This document shows positions 5,237 through 7,481 of a DNA stretch of 7,481 nt, piece by piece. A model generated the notes under the pieces. It had not been told where the DNA came from, made no database searches, and saw only the letters and a program-made list of their open reading frames with translations. Made by a program: the position numbers and the translations under genes. The DNA is from Lachnospiraceae bacterium (GTDB lineage Bacteria > Bacillota > Clostridia > Lachnospirales > Lachnospiraceae), in assembly GCA_017444545.1 (NCBI GenBank), contig JAFSWJ010000171.1, positions 1 to 7,481 of the forward strand. Direction: 5' to 3'. Numbering within the stretch: the stretch's first letter is position 1; every line of letters starts with the position of its first letter.

Positions 5237-6853
5237 ATGCTTGAACGAATATTACAGAGACTCAGAGCGATCTGGGAAAAGATCCTGGAGTGGTGGACAA
5301 AATTCAATGCAAGACAGAAGACATTGATAATATCAGTAGCGGCGGCCGTGATAGTGGCCGTTGTTATTGTCGTTACGGTGATCTCCCAGCCTGAATATGA
5401 AACTCTCGTGGTCAGCGAAGATACAAAGCAGACCTATGAGATACAGAATCTCCTGACCGAAAACAATATCACCTTCATCACGTCAAAGGACGGGCTGACG
5501 GTATCGGTGTTAAAGGAGCAGTATTCCGACGCGAACATCCTGCTGGGTGCAAATGACATACCGACAGTGGGAGCGAATGTGGAGAGCGTTTTCACGGGAG
5601 GATTTTCAACGACCGAGTCCGACAAGCAGAAAAGATACAAGGTTTATCTGCAGCAGTACATAGCAGAGAGTCTTGAAGGACAGGACAATATCAAGTCCGC
5701 TACCGTGACGCTGAACATACCCGAAAATGACGGAACCCTTCTTGCAAAGGAAAAAGAATCCTACGCAAGCGTGATGCTGACCCTTGAGGAATCAAATTCC
5801 ATGGACGAGGATCAGGCGGCAGGCCTTGCCAGGTTCATTGCAACCTCCATCGGAAACGATACCACACAGAATATCGTCATCATGGATTCGGACGGAAACA
5901 TGCTGTTTTCCGGAGAGGACAATGCAAGCCTTGCGGGAAATGCCAGCAGCAGACTTTCATATGAGGCGAAATATGATGCACTGGTCCGCGGCGAGATCAG
6001 GGAAGCCCTTGTGGGAGCAAAGATCTACGACAATGTTCAGGTGGTCCCGAACCTTGATCTGAACTGGGATATAATAAAAAAGACCGAGCATACCTACACC
6101 CCGGCTGAAGGACAGGATCAGGGCGTTCTGTCGCACAGGGACACCTATTCCCAGACTGCGACCAACAGCAACGGTGACATACCGGGAACCGATACAAACG
6201 GCGAGGTGACCTATGAATATCAGGACAGCGCATATTCGAGCACCCAGACCGATGAGGAAAGCAATGACTACCTTCCGAACGAGACCATCACAGATACCCA
6301 GACTGCGGGAGGGGTTATAAACAGGGAATCGTCCTCCATAGCCATAACGGCGCTTCATTACGTGATATACAATGAAGACGATCTGCGTACACAGGGAATG
6401 CTCGACGGAACCACCTTTGAGGAGTTCAGGCTTGCAAACAGTGACCGCGTAAAGCAGGAGGTGGACCAGGATATCTACGGAATGGTGAGCAATGCAACCG
6501 GCATACCCGAGGCAAGGATCAGCATAGTTGCCTATGATGAGCCGGTGTTTGTGGAGAGTGAGCAGACAAACTTCCTCACCTCAAATTATATGCTCATCAT
6601 CCTCATCATACTGATACTCGGACTCCTTGCTTTTGTGGTGATCAGGTCCATGAGAGCAGAGCGTGCTGTTGAGGACCAGGAGGAGTTGTCGCTTGACAGT
6701 CTGCTGCAGAGCACGGCTGAGCAGGTTGAGCTTGAGGAGATCGATGCCGAGGGCAAGTCTGAGGTCAGTCTGCTGATAGAGAAATTTGTGGATGAAAATC
6801 CTGATGCAGTTGCAAATCTTCTTCGCAACTGGCTTCAAGAGGATTGGGGGTAA
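5237..6853 (+). CDS. fliF: Flagellar MS-ring protein FliF
   Basis: FliF forms the membrane-supramembrane ring, the base on which the rod, export gate and FliG assemble. The product is 538 residues, close to the 536 of B. subtilis. There are two membrane segments: TM1 at about 28-50 (after a short cytoplasmic Trp/Lys-rich N-terminus) and TM2 at about 451-470. Between them lie the ring-building motifs: a secretin/YscJ-like domain near 52-215, and a second near 235-290 (YDALVRGEIREAL, VQVVPNLDLNWD). A polar Ser/Thr/Asp/Asn/Gln-rich stretch (about 284-360) precedes the rest of the external domain, likely the beta-collar region. The cytoplasmic tail ends NPDAVANLLRNWLQEDWG, the conserved FliG-binding peptide. 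GGAGG (5226-5230) lies 6 bp before ATG 5237, just after the fliE stop. fliG follows after 3 bp, matching the direct contact of the two proteins. Confidence 0.97.
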   Translation: MLERILQRLRAIWEKILEWWTKFNARQKTLIISVAAAVIVAVVIVVTVISQPEYETLVVSEDTKQTYEIQNLLTENNITFITSKDGLTVSVLKEQYSDANILLGANDIPTVGANVESVFTGGFSTTESDKQKRYKVYLQQYIAESLEGQDNIKSATVTLNIPENDGTLLAKEKESYASVMLTLEESNSMDEDQAAGLARFIATSIGNDTTQNIVIMDSDGNMLFSGEDNASLAGNASSRLSYEAKYDALVRGEIREALVGAKIYDNVQVVPNLDLNWDIIKKTEHTYTPAEGQDQGVLSHRDTYSQTATNSNGDIPGTDTNGEVTYEYQDSAYSSTQTDEESNDYLPNETITDTQTAGGVINRESSSIAITALHYVIYNEDDLRTQGMLDGTTFEEFRLANSDRVKQEVDQDIYGMVSNATGIPEARISIVAYDEPVFVESEQTNFLTSNYMLIILIILILGLLAFVVIRSMRAERAVEDQEELSLDSLLQSTAEQVELEEIDAEGKSEVSLLIEKFVDENPDAVANLLRNWLQEDWG

Positions 6854-6856
6854 AAA

Positions 6857-7481
6857 ATGCCGTCACCGGCAACTAGCAGCGGCGCAGAAGGATTAAGCGG
6901 ATTACAAAAAGCAGCAGTGCTGCTCATAGCTTTGGGACCCGAAAAGTCCAGCAAGATATTCAAGCATCTCAAGGAGGAGGAGATAGAGGAACTCACTCTT
7001 GAGATAGCCAATACCAGAAGTGTCACGCCGCAGATCAAAGAGGCTGTGGTGAACGAGTTCTATCAGATCTGCCTGGCGCAGCAGTATATTGCGGAAGGCG
7101 GTATCGGTTACGCAAAGGAACTTCTGGAACAGGCTCTTGGAGCGGAAAAGGCTACGGATGTCATTGCAAGGCTTACTGCCTCTCTTCAGGTCAAGCCTTT
7201 CGAGTTTGTCAGAAAGACCGATGCATCACAGCTTTTAAACTTCATCCAGGACGAGCACCCTCAGACCATAGCTCTCATCCTGTCGTACCTGTCACCGTCG
7301 CAGGCAGCCCAGATCATAGGAGCATTGCCGCCTGACAAGCAGGCTGATGTTGCAAAGAGGATAGCAATGATGGACAGAACCTCACCCGATGTCATCAAGG
7401 AGGTGGAGAGAGTGCTGGAGTCAAAGATATCATCACTTGTCAATCAGGATTACACCATCATCGGCGGTGTGGATTCCATCG
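6857..7481 (+). CDS. fliG: Flagellar motor switch protein FliG, 3' end missing
   Basis: FliG is the rotor protein of the C ring: its N-terminal domain docks on the FliF tail, the middle domain binds FliM, and the C-terminal domain meets the stator. The frame is open from ATG 6857 to the window end, 208 residues of an expected ~335-340. The N-terminal domain (about 12-110) shows LQKAAVLLIALG and EEEIEELTLEIA. The middle domain contains the EHPQ motif at 133-136 (FIQDEHPQTIALIL), followed by LPPDKQADVAKRIA. GGVDSI at 203-208 begins the linker to the C-terminal domain, whose charged stator-facing helix lies outside the window. Only 3 bases separate it from fliF. The nearest Shine-Dalgarno, GGGGGT (6846-6851), is inside the last fliF codons and needs a G-U pair, so translation is probably coupled to fliF. 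Confidence 0.96.
   Translation, partial: MPSPATSSGAEGLSGLQKAAVLLIALGPEKSSKIFKHLKEEEIEELTLEIANTRSVTPQIKEAVVNEFYQICLAQQYIAEGGIGYAKELLEQALGAEKATDVIARLTASLQVKPFEFVRKTDASQLLNFIQDEHPQTIALILSYLSPSQAAQIIGALPPDKQADVAKRIAMMDRTSPDVIKEVERVLESKISSLVNQDYTIIGGVDSI

Noticed and set aside
5957..6358. Minus-strand open frame of 133 codons opposite fliF
   Set aside because: It is antisense to a clear FliF, has no recognisable domain or ribosome binding site, and is explained by the codon bias of the + strand gene. The same holds for the other minus-strand frames, including 1534-1965 and 2171-2665 opposite topA.
6592..6609. Tandem CTCATCATC repeat in fliF
   Set aside because: It simply encodes the Leu-Ile-Ile repeats of the second membrane segment.

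Overview
The window holds eight consecutive protein genes, all on the + strand: dprA (3' part only), topA, codY, then flgB, flgC, fliE, fliF and fliG (5' part only). About 94% is coding. No RNA gene, insertion sequence, CRISPR array, phage gene or other mobile element was seen. The CodY regulator, zinc-ribbon TopA, early flagellar operon order and G-rich Shine-Dalgarno sites point to a motile Firmicute. The CodY sequence type and heavy use of ATA (Ile) and AGG/AGA (Arg) codons suggest the Lachnospiraceae (Roseburia/Butyrivibrio-like). The family-level placement is inference.

Layout. Bases 1-782 encode the Rossmann-fold core and C-terminal winged helix of DprA. A 110-bp gap carries a probable promoter and the ribosome binding site of topA (893-2959). 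A 62-bp gap carries an extended -10 promoter for codY, which most probably starts at a TTG codon at 3022 and ends at 3804. The 230-bp gap after codY holds a strong intrinsic terminator (3845-3880), one good sigma-A-type promoter (TTGACT-16-TATAAT), a weaker second candidate, an 11-bp palindrome and a small hairpin at the predicted 5' end of the flagellar transcript. From 4035 to the window end, flgB-flgC-fliE-fliF-fliG are packed 3-15 bp apart as one operon, each with its own Shine-Dalgarno site.

How the genes work together. DprA loads RecA on incoming single-stranded DNA, TopA relaxes negative supercoils, and CodY senses branched-chain amino acids (and often GTP). The five flagellar genes start the basal body: FliF is the MS ring, FliG the C-ring rotor/switch protein docked on it, FliE the MS ring-rod adaptor, and FlgB and FlgC proximal rod proteins. 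In Bacillus subtilis the same order occurs (dprA/smf, topA, ..., codY, flgB...) with trmFO, xerC and hslVU between topA and codY; those four genes are absent here. CodY directly represses the fla/che operon in B. subtilis, so the adjacency may be functional, but no convincing CodY box was found at the flgB promoter.

This is an ordinary, well-conserved housekeeping and flagellar region. I found no undescribed system. The items worth a second look are small regulatory signals around topA, codY and flgB, start-codon corrections for codY and flgB, and divergence in the CodY effector pocket.
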